From Pedobacter sp. (GTDB taxonomy: Bacteria > Bacteroidota > Bacteroidia > Sphingobacteriales > Sphingobacteriaceae): a stretch of 5,998 nt of DNA. The notes beneath the pieces were generated by a model. That model was given only the letters and a program-made list of their open reading frames with translations, made no database searches and was not told the DNA's origin. Positions 1-5,752 of the stretch are shown here, piece after piece. Within the stretch, counting starts at the first letter, position 1, and the number at the start of each line of letters is the position of its first letter. Location: NCBI GenBank assembly GCA_030149995.1, contig JASLGV010000205.1, positions 1-5,998 on the forward strand, read 5' to 3'. The position numbers and the translations under genes are program-made.

Positions 1-197
1 GAAAATGCGTATAAAGTGAGGTATTCGATGCCTATTTCTACGCAGCCCTCAACAATATCTTTTACCGAAAGTACCCCCTGCTCATGTCCGAAAACACGCA
101 TTTTTCCCTGGCCTTTTGCCCATCTTCCGTTCCCATCCATGATAACGGCAATGTGTTTTGGCAAACGACTGTTGTTTATTTCTTCTTTAAATCCCAT
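1..197 (-). CDS. uppS: Isoprenyl (undecaprenyl) diphosphate synthase, N-terminal part
   Basis: Cis-prenyltransferase that condenses isopentenyl diphosphate onto farnesyl diphosphate to make undecaprenyl diphosphate, the lipid carrier for peptidoglycan and other surface polymers; it acts in the cytosol at the membrane face. Only the first 65 codons are present; the gene runs off the left edge. Residues 15-28 read HIAVIMDGNGRWAK, the family's signature, with the presumed catalytic Asp at residue 21. A KMRVFGHEQG stretch follows (32-41), then IGIEYLTLYAF (55-65), which matches the family's next strand. The ATG at 195-197 puts the signature at the usual distance from the N-terminus. No Shine-Dalgarno sequence is visible in the 19 bases between it and the preceding stop. 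The gene follows the DUF6089-type gene and may also have its own promoter at 243-273. Identity is near certain from the motif; completeness cannot be judged. Confidence 0.96.
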   Translation of the reverse strand, partial: MGFKEEINNSRLPKHIAVIMDGNGRWAKGQGKMRVFGHEQGVLSVKDIVEGCVEIGIEYLTLYAF

Positions 198-216
198 TAA
201 TTATATCAAAATCAGC

Positions 217-1017
217 TTAAAAGGAATAGCATTTTGAAGTTACAAAGGTAAAAGATATGCCAACACTAACAAATAGATACGTATCCCTTTTTCTAAAATC
301 GCCTCTTTGTGTACCTGGAGCACCTGTTTGGTGTAGAGAGGGATCCGATAAATTAACCTGATTGGGTGGATTGCCTACAACTATTTGGTGTACAGGGTAA
401 ACGCCGCTTACATCATCCAGGTAATCTGTAAAGGCTGTCCGATAACCTATTTCTGTAAAAATACTCCAGCTATCTTTGTAATTATAGCGCAGGCCAGCGC
501 CATACGGAATGCTAAGCGTGTAATTTCGATATGGCCGGTCTTGTCCTTCGGTTGTATAATGATCAAGCCGGTATTTGGTATCGTTGTATTGGGCCGATGG
601 TTTAAAAATAACAATACCAATACCTGTAAATATATAAGGTGTAAAACGGCGGCCGAAACCGCTGCCGGGTGCAAAATCGAAGAAGTTAAAATCTACGATC
701 GAGTTAATTTCGTTCAGAGAGGTTTTAAACCGGAGGTTTCTTTCTCTAAACTGCTCGTTACCAGAATTGGCATCATCTGCTTTTATCTGCCCGTAATTAT
801 ATCCCATTCGAACACCCCAGTAAGGATTAAAGTTACGTTTAACATAAGCTCCTGCCGAAAGTCCGCTGATTTTAAGCAGGTTGGTCTGATTTAAATCGCC
901 GATATAACCGGCGCCGCCAGCCGAAATACCCAACTCCCAGGTACCAGTTTGCGCTTGCACAACAAACAGCGTACTTGCCGATATAATAATCAGAAGGATA
1001 AATCTTTTGAATGCCAT
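217..1017 (-). CDS. DUF6089-type outer-membrane beta-barrel protein
   Basis: A 266-residue protein with a signal peptide: basic MAFKR start, hydrophobic core 6-20, likely cleavage after VQA (residue 22, before Gln23). The mature part alternates polar and hydrophobic residues and is rich in Gly and aromatics, as in a small outer-membrane barrel. It closes with an alternating strand, YLFVSVGISFTF (247-258). Segments typical of the Bacteroidota DUF6089 family, as I recall it, are TPYIFTGIGIVIFKP (126-140), PYGAGLRYNY (171-180) and EIGYRTAFTDYLDDVSG (189-205). The function of the family is unknown. It starts 2 bp after the nadK stop and ends 19 bp before uppS, so it is almost surely cotranscribed with both. 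The envelope neighbours suggest an outer-membrane or cell-wall role, which is inference. The short cysteine-containing tail after the last strand (260-266) is mildly unusual. The ATG at 1015-1017 is chosen because the signal peptide follows it directly. Confidence 0.88.
   Translation of the reverse strand: MAFKRFILLIIISASTLFVVQAQTGTWELGISAGGAGYIGDLNQTNLLKISGLSAGAYVKRNFNPYWGVRMGYNYGQIKADDANSGNEQFRERNLRFKTSLNEINSIVDFNFFDFAPGSGFGRRFTPYIFTGIGIVIFKPSAQYNDTKYRLDHYTTEGQDRPYRNYTLSIPYGAGLRYNYKDSWSIFTEIGYRTAFTDYLDDVSGVYPVHQIVVGNPPNQVNLSDPSLHQTGAPGTQRGDFRKRDTYLFVSVGISFTFVTSKCYSF
243..273 (-). promoter_or_regulatory. Candidate Bacteroidota promoter for uppS, inside the upstream gene
   Basis: Read on the minus strand, TTTG (270-273) is followed by 19 bases and then TACCTTTG (243-250). 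This matches both the -33 (TTTG) and -7 (TAnnTTTG) elements of the known Bacteroidota primary sigma-factor consensus at a normal spacing. The -7 element ends 45 bases before the uppS ATG, which fits a short leader. The site lies inside the last codons of the DUF6089-type gene, where TACCTTTG partly encodes Phe-Thr-Phe-Val. That the motif is present is seen directly; that it works as a promoter is inferred. Confidence 0.5.
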
Positions 1018-1019
1018 AG

Positions 1020-1901
1020 CTAATAGTTACGGGTATCAATGCCCCATAATAATTTATTCCTTAACGTGTTTAAATACGTTTCATTATTTAAACGGATCAG
1101 GTTTATACAAAAGTCGGCCTTTTTAATATTTATCTTAACCGAGCGCTCTACCGTTACGGTACGGCTATCGCACGAAACCAGGAACTTGGATTCGCGGGCT
1201 TCTACCTCGAAAGAAAGAATGTTATTGTCTGGCAGCACAACCGGGCGCACATTTAAATTATGCGGGGCAATGGGTGTAACGACAAAGTTTTGCGAATCGG
1301 GGTAAATAATGGGGCCACCGCAGCTAAGCGAATAAGCCGTAGATCCCGTTGGCGTGGCAATAATAAGCCCATCCGCCCAATAAGAGTTAATAAATTCGTT
1401 ATTCATCGAAGCATGAATAATCATCATGGCCGAATTGTCTCTCCGGTGTATGGTAATATCGTTCAGAGCAAAGTTTTCTTCTCCGAAAAGCCCGTTATCT
1501 GATTCAAGTGTTAACAACGACCGTGCATCGAGCGTAAATTCTCTGTTTATAACCGCATTTAAGGCCGATGCAATATCATTTTTATTAATGCTGGCCAGAA
1601 ATCCAAGTCTTCCGAAATTTATACCAATAACGGGAATGCCCGAATTGCGGATTAAGGAAAGGGTATCCAGCAGCGTTCCATCTCCACCAAGACTCAACAA
1701 TACATCTGCATGCGCACTTAATTCTTTATGGTTATGAAAAACAATGACATTATCCGGCAAATGAATTTTGCCTTTTAACGAATGTTTAAATTTAGCATAT
1801 ACAACAGGTTGTATTCCATGATTCCCCAAATGATTGAAAACTTCCTGTACATAGGGCAAAACCGTATCGTTAAAATCTCTCCCGTAAATTGCAATCCTCA
1901 T
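1020..1901 (-). CDS. nadK: NAD kinase
   Basis: Cytosolic enzyme that phosphorylates NAD to NADP using ATP or polyphosphate, setting the NADP(H) pool for biosynthesis. At 293 residues it is of normal length. The diagnostic GGDGT motif is at 72-76 with the catalytic Asp74, followed by IPVIGINFGRLGFLA (89-103). The conserved Asn-acidic pair is ND at 147-148, within the family's NE/D variation. The second long motif, ATPTGSTAYSLSCGGP (182-197), is intact, then PIAPHNLNVRPVVLP (210-224). The start is the ATG at 1899-1901, giving the usual MRIAIYGR first strand. There is no clear Shine-Dalgarno site in the 9-bp gap after the CBS-domain gene. It ends 2 bp before the DUF6089-type gene, so the two are probably translationally coupled. 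All motifs are intact, so the enzyme should be active. Confidence 0.97.
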   Translation of the reverse strand: MRIAIYGRDFNDTVLPYVQEVFNHLGNHGIQPVVYAKFKHSLKGKIHLPDNVIVFHNHKELSAHADVLLSLGGDGTLLDTLSLIRNSGIPVIGINFGRLGFLASINKNDIASALNAVINREFTLDARSLLTLESDNGLFGEENFALNDITIHRRDNSAMMIIHASMNNEFINSYWADGLIIATPTGSTAYSLSCGGPIIYPDSQNFVVTPIAPHNLNVRPVVLPDNNILSFEVEARESKFLVSCDSRTVTVERSVKINIKKADFCINLIRLNNETYLNTLRNKLLWGIDTRNY

Positions 1902-1910
1902 ACTGCAGGT

Positions 1911-2573
1911 TTAAACATTTAAATAATTCATCAGGGAATCATATCGTTCCTGCGAACCATTATCAATTTGGGTATTGTTATACACTTCTTTAACAACGTA
2001 ATTATAGCGTTCAAAAGAAGCAACCAACCCGGTTATTTCTGTTTTGTTTACTTTTAAAGTTACCTCTAAACGCGTCGAATCGTCAAATGAGCTGATGTAA
2101 GAAGATAAAATCTGGGCATTATCCGCTTCAACAATCTGGGCAATATGTGCCAGAGAGTTATCGCGGTTGCTGATTTCGAGTACAATAATCCCGCCGGGTT
2201 CTCTTACCGCATATTGCGTAGCCAGAGCCACCAATAATTGTTCAAAAGCGATGGCGCCTTTATATTTTCTTTGCAGGTCCAGCACCGGAACAAGTGTTAA
2301 CTTAAGCTCATTGAACAGACGCAGCACATCATATGTATGTACATCGCTGGCCACAAATACATGGAGCAGATTTAAAGATGCCGATTTTAAAGGTTGATCG
2401 TGATTGCGGATGTTCAGTAAATCATCTTCGGTAACCAATCCCATAAACTGGGTACCATTAACCACAGGCAGGTGCTTTACCTTAAACTCGTTCATCCGGT
2501 CTAAAGTTTTCTGCACCGTATCGCTGGTTTTAACGGCTTGAATGGTGTTCGATATGATTTCTTCGGCAAACAT
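1911..2573 (-). CDS. CBS-domain pair with C-terminal ACT-like domain; function unknown
   Basis: A 220-residue soluble protein without signal peptide or membrane segment. CBS1 covers about 1-58, with HLPVVNG (34-40) and the GLVTEDDLL signature (45-53). CBS2 covers about 66-123, with LVPVLDLQRKYKGAIAFEQLL (94-114). Residues about 127-200, starting GGIIVLEISNRDNSLAHIA, look like an ACT-type beta-alpha-beta-beta-alpha-beta fold. CBS pairs usually bind adenine nucleotides and ACT domains bind small ligands, so this is probably a sensor or regulator with no catalytic part of its own. Its ATG overlaps the hydrolase stop by one base (TAATG), and nadK follows after 9 bp. Placement next to nadK makes nucleotide sensing attractive, but that is inference; no target is evident. 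The CBS calls are firm and the ACT-like call is moderately firm. Confidence 0.88.
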   Translation of the reverse strand: MFAEEIISNTIQAVKTSDTVQKTLDRMNEFKVKHLPVVNGTQFMGLVTEDDLLNIRNHDQPLKSASLNLLHVFVASDVHTYDVLRLFNELKLTLVPVLDLQRKYKGAIAFEQLLVALATQYAVREPGGIIVLEISNRDNSLAHIAQIVEADNAQILSSYISSFDDSTRLEVTLKVNKTEITGLVASFERYNYVVKEVYNNTQIDNGSQERYDSLMNYLNV

Positions 2574-3337
2574 TATTTTAATAATATCCTATCTAAAAAT
2601 TTCTGCAGGTAGTTGTTAAATATTTCCGGATGCTCCATCATAGGGGCATGTCCGCATTTATCTACCCAGTTCAATTCTGAATTAGGCAGCAATTCGTGAA
2701 ATTCTTCGGCCACTTCAGGCGGTGTAACCTTATCATTTTTGCCCCAGATCAATGAAACGGGAATGGTAATTTTAGACAGCTCTTTTGCCATGTTGTGGCG
2801 AATGGCGGATTTAGCCATCGTTAAGATACGGATTACGCGCGAACGGTCGTTAATCGTTTGAAAAACATCATCAACCAGTTCTTTTGTTGCCGTTGCCGGA
2901 TCGTAAAAAGTAAACTCAACCTTTTCCTTCACATAATCATAGCTTTCGCGACGTGGGAAAGACCCGCCAAATGCATTTTCATATAAACCTGAACTGCCGG
3001 TAAGTACGAGTGCTTTTACAAATTCCTGATGCGCAACGGTGAATACCAGTCCAACGTGCCCGCCAAGTGAATTCCCTATCAGTACCACCTGACCGGTGTT
3101 CTTAAATTTAAGAAAGCGATGTAAGTATCTCGACAAGGCTTTTACACCCAGCGTTAAAATTGGCAATTCGTAAATAGGCAATATGGGTACAAGTACACGA
3201 TAGCGATCTTTAAACTGATCGATAACCAACTCCCAATTGCTTAGTTCGCCCATAAGGCCGTGAAGCAGTACCAGGGTTTCACCTTGTCCTGCTTCTATAT
3301 ATTTAAACCCTTCTTCTTCTGTTATCTGATATGTCAT
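2573..3337 (-). CDS. Alpha/beta-fold hydrolase
   Basis: A 254-residue cytosolic alpha/beta hydrolase of usual length. The oxyanion-hole strand is LVLLHGLMG (22-30). The nucleophile elbow GNSLGG (88-93) gives Ser90. The acid is probably Asp202 in IWGKNDKVTPP (197-207), and the base is His230 in DKCGHAPMMEHP (226-237). All triad residues are present. The substrate cannot be read from the sequence; esters, lactones or C-C bonds are all possible in this superfamily. It is the first gene of the tightly spaced cluster ending in uppS and shares one base with the CBS-domain gene. The ATG at 3335-3337 is used; no Shine-Dalgarno site is seen upstream, which is usual in Bacteroidota. As I recall, a hydrolase at this place beside CBS and nadK genes recurs across the phylum, which suggests a housekeeping role. 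Confidence 0.92.
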   Translation of the reverse strand: MTYQITEEEGFKYIEAGQGETLVLLHGLMGELSNWELVIDQFKDRYRVLVPILPIYELPILTLGVKALSRYLHRFLKFKNTGQVVLIGNSLGGHVGLVFTVAHQEFVKALVLTGSSGLYENAFGGSFPRRESYDYVKEKVEFTFYDPATATKELVDDVFQTINDRSRVIRILTMAKSAIRHNMAKELSKITIPVSLIWGKNDKVTPPEVAEEFHELLPNSELNWVDKCGHAPMMEHPEIFNNYLQKFLDRILLK

Positions 3338-3616
3338 ATATCTAATTGTAGATCGTATTATGCTACTAAGTTAGTGGAGTAAAATTAATTTTCTGCATTT
3401 ATATATTAATTTTCTGAAATAAAATCGAAAACGGTATAAAAACAGGCATTAAAGCACTACTAATAAAGCTTTGTAAAATAATTTTACCCATCAAGCTCTT
3501 AAAAACATGAACTAAATATCCAGATGTGTAAAACAACTGATACTCATTTTAACGAATACCGGTTCTGGCCGCTTTTAAAGCACGTTGATCCGGTTGCTTG
3601 TATTCATGTATGTTGC
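3338..3616. other. 279-bp AT-rich intergenic region upstream of the hydrolase-nadK-uppS cluster
   Basis: This is the longest gene-free stretch. It should hold the end of the yqeY transcript and the promoter of the cluster. I see a 12-bp direct repeat (3384-3395 and 3405-3416), a 12-bp palindrome across the yqeY stop, and a small 11-bp palindrome GCTTTTAAAGC (3571-3581). No TAnnTTTG element was found on the minus strand, no G+C-rich hairpin with a U-tract, and no tRNA-like fold. A 30-codon open frame (3399-3491, minus) encodes a hydrophobic peptide but has little support. Confidence 0.7.
3384..3416. repeat. 12-bp direct repeat, 21-bp period
   Basis: ATTAATTTTCTG occurs exactly at 3384-3395 and 3405-3416, start to start 21 bp, which is two turns of the helix. 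The copies lie 48 to 79 bp upstream of the hydrolase ATG, so they fit an operator or activator site with two binding faces on the same side. The region is AT-rich, so chance similarity is a real alternative. Confidence 0.45.
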
Positions 3617-3624
3617 TTAAGCAA
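3613..3624. repeat. 12-bp perfect palindrome across the yqeY stop codon
   Basis: TTGCTTAAGCAA reads the same on both strands and contains the yqeY stop codon (3617-3619). It has no loop and no U-tract, so it is a poor terminator; it may be a protein site or chance. Confidence 0.3.
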
Positions 3625-4063
3625 GCTTTTCTTTTACAACCTCTGCAATCAGTTTACCATCGGCTTTACCTGCCAGTAATTTATTGGCCTGCCCCATAAC
3701 TTTACCCATATCTTTAACTGATGAAGCGCCTGTTTGTTTGATTACCTCTTCAATAATTGCAGCTACTTCAGCTTTGTCAAGTTGTTTAGGCAGGAACTGA
3801 TTGATTACTTCAATCTCTTCTTCTTCTACTGTTGATAAGTCTTCGCGGTTCTGTTGTTTGTAAATATCGGCCGATTCGCGACGTTGCTTAATCAGTTTTT
3901 GAAGGATTTTTAATTCCGTTTCTTCTGTTATTGCTTCCTGCGCACCTTTTTCTGTCTTTGCCAGTAATAAGGCGGCTTTAATAGCTCTTAAACCTCTTAA
4001 TTGCGCATCATTTTTAGCCAACATGGCTTTTTTTATTTCCTGATCTATCGTATCTGATATCAT
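3617..4063 (-). CDS. yqeY: GatB/YqeY-domain protein
   Basis: A 148-residue soluble, mostly helical, highly charged protein. The N-terminal helical part (about 1-85) contains the family stretch LRGLRAIKAALLLAKTEKG (22-40). INQFLPKQL (87-95) links to the C-terminal part with SSVKDMGKVMGQANKLLAGKADGKLIAEVV (114-143). The latter resembles the tail domain of GatB, the amidotransferase subunit that makes Gln-tRNA or Asn-tRNA. The stand-alone protein has no catalytic part and its role is not settled; a tRNA-binding role is inferred from GatB. The ATG at 4061-4063 is chosen because GGAGGT lies 4 bases upstream of it. A second in-frame ATG at 4073-4075 would add MEVR but overlaps that Shine-Dalgarno site and is less likely. 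The gene sits 60 bp after the dehydrogenase with two hairpins between. Confidence 0.93.
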   Translation of the reverse strand: MISDTIDQEIKKAMLAKNDAQLRGLRAIKAALLLAKTEKGAQEAITEETELKILQKLIKQRRESADIYKQQNREDLSTVEEEEIEVINQFLPKQLDKAEVAAIIEEVIKQTGASSVKDMGKVMGQANKLLAGKADGKLIAEVVKEKLA

Positions 4064-4067
4064 TCTG

Positions 4068-4073
4068 ACCTCC
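4068..4073 (-). promoter_or_regulatory. Strong Shine-Dalgarno site of yqeY
   Basis: GGAGGT on the minus strand, 4 bases before the ATG at 4061-4063. None of the other complete genes here shows such a site. It decides the start: the upstream in-frame ATG (4073-4075) shares a base with it and has only GGAG one base away from itself. Confidence 0.7.
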
Positions 4074-4075
4074 AT

Positions 4076-4089
4076 GCTCCAGCGGGAGC
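4076..4089 (-). promoter_or_regulatory. Small hairpin just upstream of the yqeY ribosome-binding site
   Basis: On the minus strand GCTCC pairs with GGAGC around the loop CGCT, a 5-bp G+C-rich stem ending 2 bases before GGAGGT. The 3' arm carries a second GGAG, and the 5' arm CTCC could pair instead with the true Shine-Dalgarno site, though only over 4 bases. On the plus strand it is followed by five T residues, but no plus-strand gene needs a terminator here. Confidence 0.4.
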
Positions 4090-4108
4090 TTTTTAAAGTA
4101 ATTAATTT

Positions 4109-4123
4109 TCTCTTTACAAGAGA
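4109..4123 (-). repeat. 6-bp hairpin abutting the dehydrogenase stop codon
   Basis: TCTCTT and AAGAGA pair around a 3-base loop directly after the stop codon at 4124-4126. The stem is AT-rich and no U-tract follows on the minus strand, so it is a weak terminator or an RNA-end-stabilising element at best. Confidence 0.35.
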
Positions 4124-4885
4124 TTAAAGCGTTTTATTAACCAAGGTGGCTGTTGCCTGTGCCGTTGGCATAATCAGCATGTCGTTTATGTTTACATGTT
4201 TAGGGCGGCTCACCACATACCAGATTGCATCGGCAACATCATCTGCAATGAGCGGTTCAAGACCGAGGTATACCTGTTTTGCGCGTTCTTCGTCTCCTTT
4301 AAAACGTACAATGGAGAATTCTGTTTCAACCATGCCCGGATGTATGGCTGTAACCTTAATTCCATGTGTTAATAAATCGATCCGCATCCCCTTGCTCAGT
4401 GCGTCAACAGCATGTTTGGTGGCGCAGTATACATTTCCATTCGGGTATACTTCTTTACCTGCAATGGAACCAATATTGATAATGTGACCACTTTTATGTG
4501 GGATCATCCAGTTGGATACAATCCTGGTTATATAGAGCAATCCTTTAACATTGGTATCAATCATCGTATCCCAGTCGTCGGTATTCCCTTTATCAACCGG
4601 ATCCAGTCCCTGACTTAATCCTGCATTGTTAATAAGAACATCTACTTTTTTCCAGGATTCGGGTAAAGCGGACAGCGTGGCTGAAAGATTTTCTTTTTCT
4701 CTTACATCAGCCAGCACCTGTTCTATCTCCACCTTATATTTAGCTTGCAGGTGATGTGACAGTTTAGCCAGCCTTTCTTCTCTTCTGGCCAATAAAATAA
4801 GTGAATATCCTTGCCGGGCAAAGATGTGTGCACAGGCCTCGCCAATGCCAGAAGTTGCCCCTGTTATTAAAACAATTTTAGACAT
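4124..4885 (-). CDS. Short-chain dehydrogenase/reductase, YdfG-like
   Basis: A 253-residue classical SDR with a Rossmann fold, normal length and no signal peptide. Visible elements are the cofactor loop TGATSGIG (8-15), LLARREERL (31-39), whose Arg pair suggests NADP rather than NAD, and the NNAG motif (86-89). The catalytic set is Asn112, Ser140 (in NIGSIAG), Tyr153 and Lys157 (YCATK). The downstream HPGMVETEF (182-190) and the C-terminal NINDMLIMPTAQ (232-243) resemble E. coli YdfG, an NADP-dependent 3-hydroxy-acid (serine, allo-threonine) dehydrogenase. So the best guess is oxidation of a small hydroxy acid or reduction of its semialdehyde; the true substrate is unknown. The ATG at 4883-4885 directly precedes the first strand. 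The gene lies 99 bp after porT, behind two TAnnTTTG motifs, so it probably has its own promoter. Confidence 0.93.
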   Translation of the reverse strand: MSKIVLITGATSGIGEACAHIFARQGYSLILLARREERLAKLSHHLQAKYKVEIEQVLADVREKENLSATLSALPESWKKVDVLINNAGLSQGLDPVDKGNTDDWDTMIDTNVKGLLYITRIVSNWMIPHKSGHIINIGSIAGKEVYPNGNVYCATKHAVDALSKGMRIDLLTHGIKVTAIHPGMVETEFSIVRFKGDEERAKQVYLGLEPLIADDVADAIWYVVSRPKHVNINDMLIMPTAQATATLVNKTL

Positions 4886-4940
4886 GTTATTGAATTTAAA
4901 AAATACAGGTCACCACCCAATGCCTCATTTATCCCTGTTA

Positions 4941-4962
4941 CAAACCTATACTGGCAAAGGTA
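4941..4962 (-). promoter_or_regulatory. Two Bacteroidota -7 motifs upstream of the dehydrogenase
   Basis: On the minus strand TACCTTTG (4955-4962) and TAGGTTTG (4941-4948) both match TAnnTTTG, starting 14 bp apart. The nearer one ends 55 bases before the dehydrogenase ATG. Neither has a TTG -33 element at 17-23 bases, so these are partial matches only. They are the only such motifs on this strand apart from the one before uppS. Confidence 0.42.
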
Positions 4963-4980
4963 AGTTTTTTTTGCTTTGCC
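4953..4980 (-). repeat. 7-bp inverted repeat after porT; possible terminator or operator
   Basis: GGCAAAG and CTTTGCC (4953-4959, 4974-4980) form a perfect 7-bp stem around a 14-base loop that is A-rich on the minus strand. It begins 4 bases after the porT stop. No U-tract follows the stem, so a classical terminator is not supported. One -7 motif, TACCTTTG, lies partly in the downstream arm, so the repeat could instead be an operator. Confidence 0.42.
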
Positions 4981-4984
4981 GCAT

Positions 4985-5752
4985 TTACTGAAAAATTAAA
5001 CTGAAGGTTAGCTGACGCAACCTTAACTGATCAATGGGATTGGAAAATGCCGTTCCATTGTGCAGCAGCAAATCACTTGGCGAATAAGAGAGCTTGATTT
5101 CGGGCGACATTTTAAAATATTCAAAATAGAAATCAAAACCAATACCAGCCTCGTACGACAAATAATTACGTTTACTTTTTAACAGTTTGTTGATGGCTGT
5201 TTCTCCCTCATCGAAAGTTTTCTTTTTCGAGGCAATATCTATAGAATATTTGGCGCCACCCAGCAGATAAGCCCTGAAGTTATTAAGGCGGTCTGACTTT
5301 AGTTTGAGTCCAAGTGGAAATTCAAACATGGTTGCCTGTATTTTCTTATCGATAGAAGCCGGATACGTACGGGTAACGCCCGAACCGAGGTCAACTGTTT
5401 TTGCCTCTTCGTAATCGTACCGTACCATACGATCGCTAAAAATAAGCGAAGGTGTAGAACGAACATCTAAGTTACCGGTAACCCGCCTGTTCATTACAAA
5501 ACCAAGTCCAAAACCCTGCGAGGGTGTACTCGAAATGGCAATCGGCTTAGAAGTGATTGGCAAACCATCCAGCGGATCGATATAAATATCGCGCCAGTTG
5601 TTATTTTTAAGTATTTTATATTCTGCAGAAATATATTGAAAATTAAATCCCCAGCTCCAGTCTTCATCATCTACCCCACCACCCCAGTTTTGTGCAAAGG
5701 CAGCGCCGGTTAGAACAGAAAAGCAAACCAGGAGAATTAATTTTTTAATCAT
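4985..5752 (-). CDS. porT: PorT-like outer-membrane protein of the type IX secretion system
   Basis: A 255-residue outer-membrane beta-barrel protein. The signal peptide is MIKK plus a hydrophobic core (5-15), with likely cleavage after AFA (residue 20, before Gln21). The mature protein starts Asp/Trp-rich (QNWGGGVDDEDWSWG), then has barrel strands with FGLGFVMNRRVTG (81-93), FEFPLGLKLKSD (143-154), RAYLLGGAKYSID (160-172) and YEAGIGFDFYFEYFKMSPEIKLSY (200-223). It ends in LTFSLIFQ, an aromatic barrel-insertion tail. The YFKMSPEIKLSY segment and the closing PIDQLRLRQLTFSL resemble PorT, which is needed in Porphyromonas and Flavobacterium for export of gingipains, adhesins and gliding proteins. 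Its ATG overlaps the menG stop by 4 bp (ATGA), which implies coupled translation; a menG-porT pair is, as I recall, common in this phylum. A generic PorT-family barrel with another role is the alternative. Confidence 0.85.
   Translation of the reverse strand: MIKKLILLVCFSVLTGAAFAQNWGGGVDDEDWSWGFNFQYISAEYKILKNNNWRDIYIDPLDGLPITSKPIAISSTPSQGFGLGFVMNRRVTGNLDVRSTPSLIFSDRMVRYDYEEAKTVDLGSGVTRTYPASIDKKIQATMFEFPLGLKLKSDRLNNFRAYLLGGAKYSIDIASKKKTFDEGETAINKLLKSKRNYLSYEAGIGFDFYFEYFKMSPEIKLSYSPSDLLLHNGTAFSNPIDQLRLRQLTFSLIFQ

Noticed and set aside
16..237. A 73-codon plus-strand open frame at the left edge
   Set aside because: It lies opposite the uppS start, whose signature motif is unmistakable.
385..894. 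A 169-codon open frame on the plus strand opposite the DUF6089-type gene
   Set aside because: It mirrors a well-supported gene, has no recognisable domain or upstream site, and is explained by codon composition of the other strand.
1456..1461. ND instead of NE in the NAD kinase (residues 147-148), as a possible loss of function
   Set aside because: The family allows NE or ND here, and all other motifs are intact.
3540..3616. A terminator after yqeY
   Set aside because: Only short stems are possible (ACCGG with CCGGT around 27 bases, and GCTTTTAAAGC) and no U-tract follows on the minus strand.
3555..3616. A basic peptide frame running past the yqeY stop in another frame, as a sign of a frameshifted longer protein
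   Set aside because: The yqeY protein already ends where the family does, and the extra stretch (about 21 codons) has no recognisable similarity.
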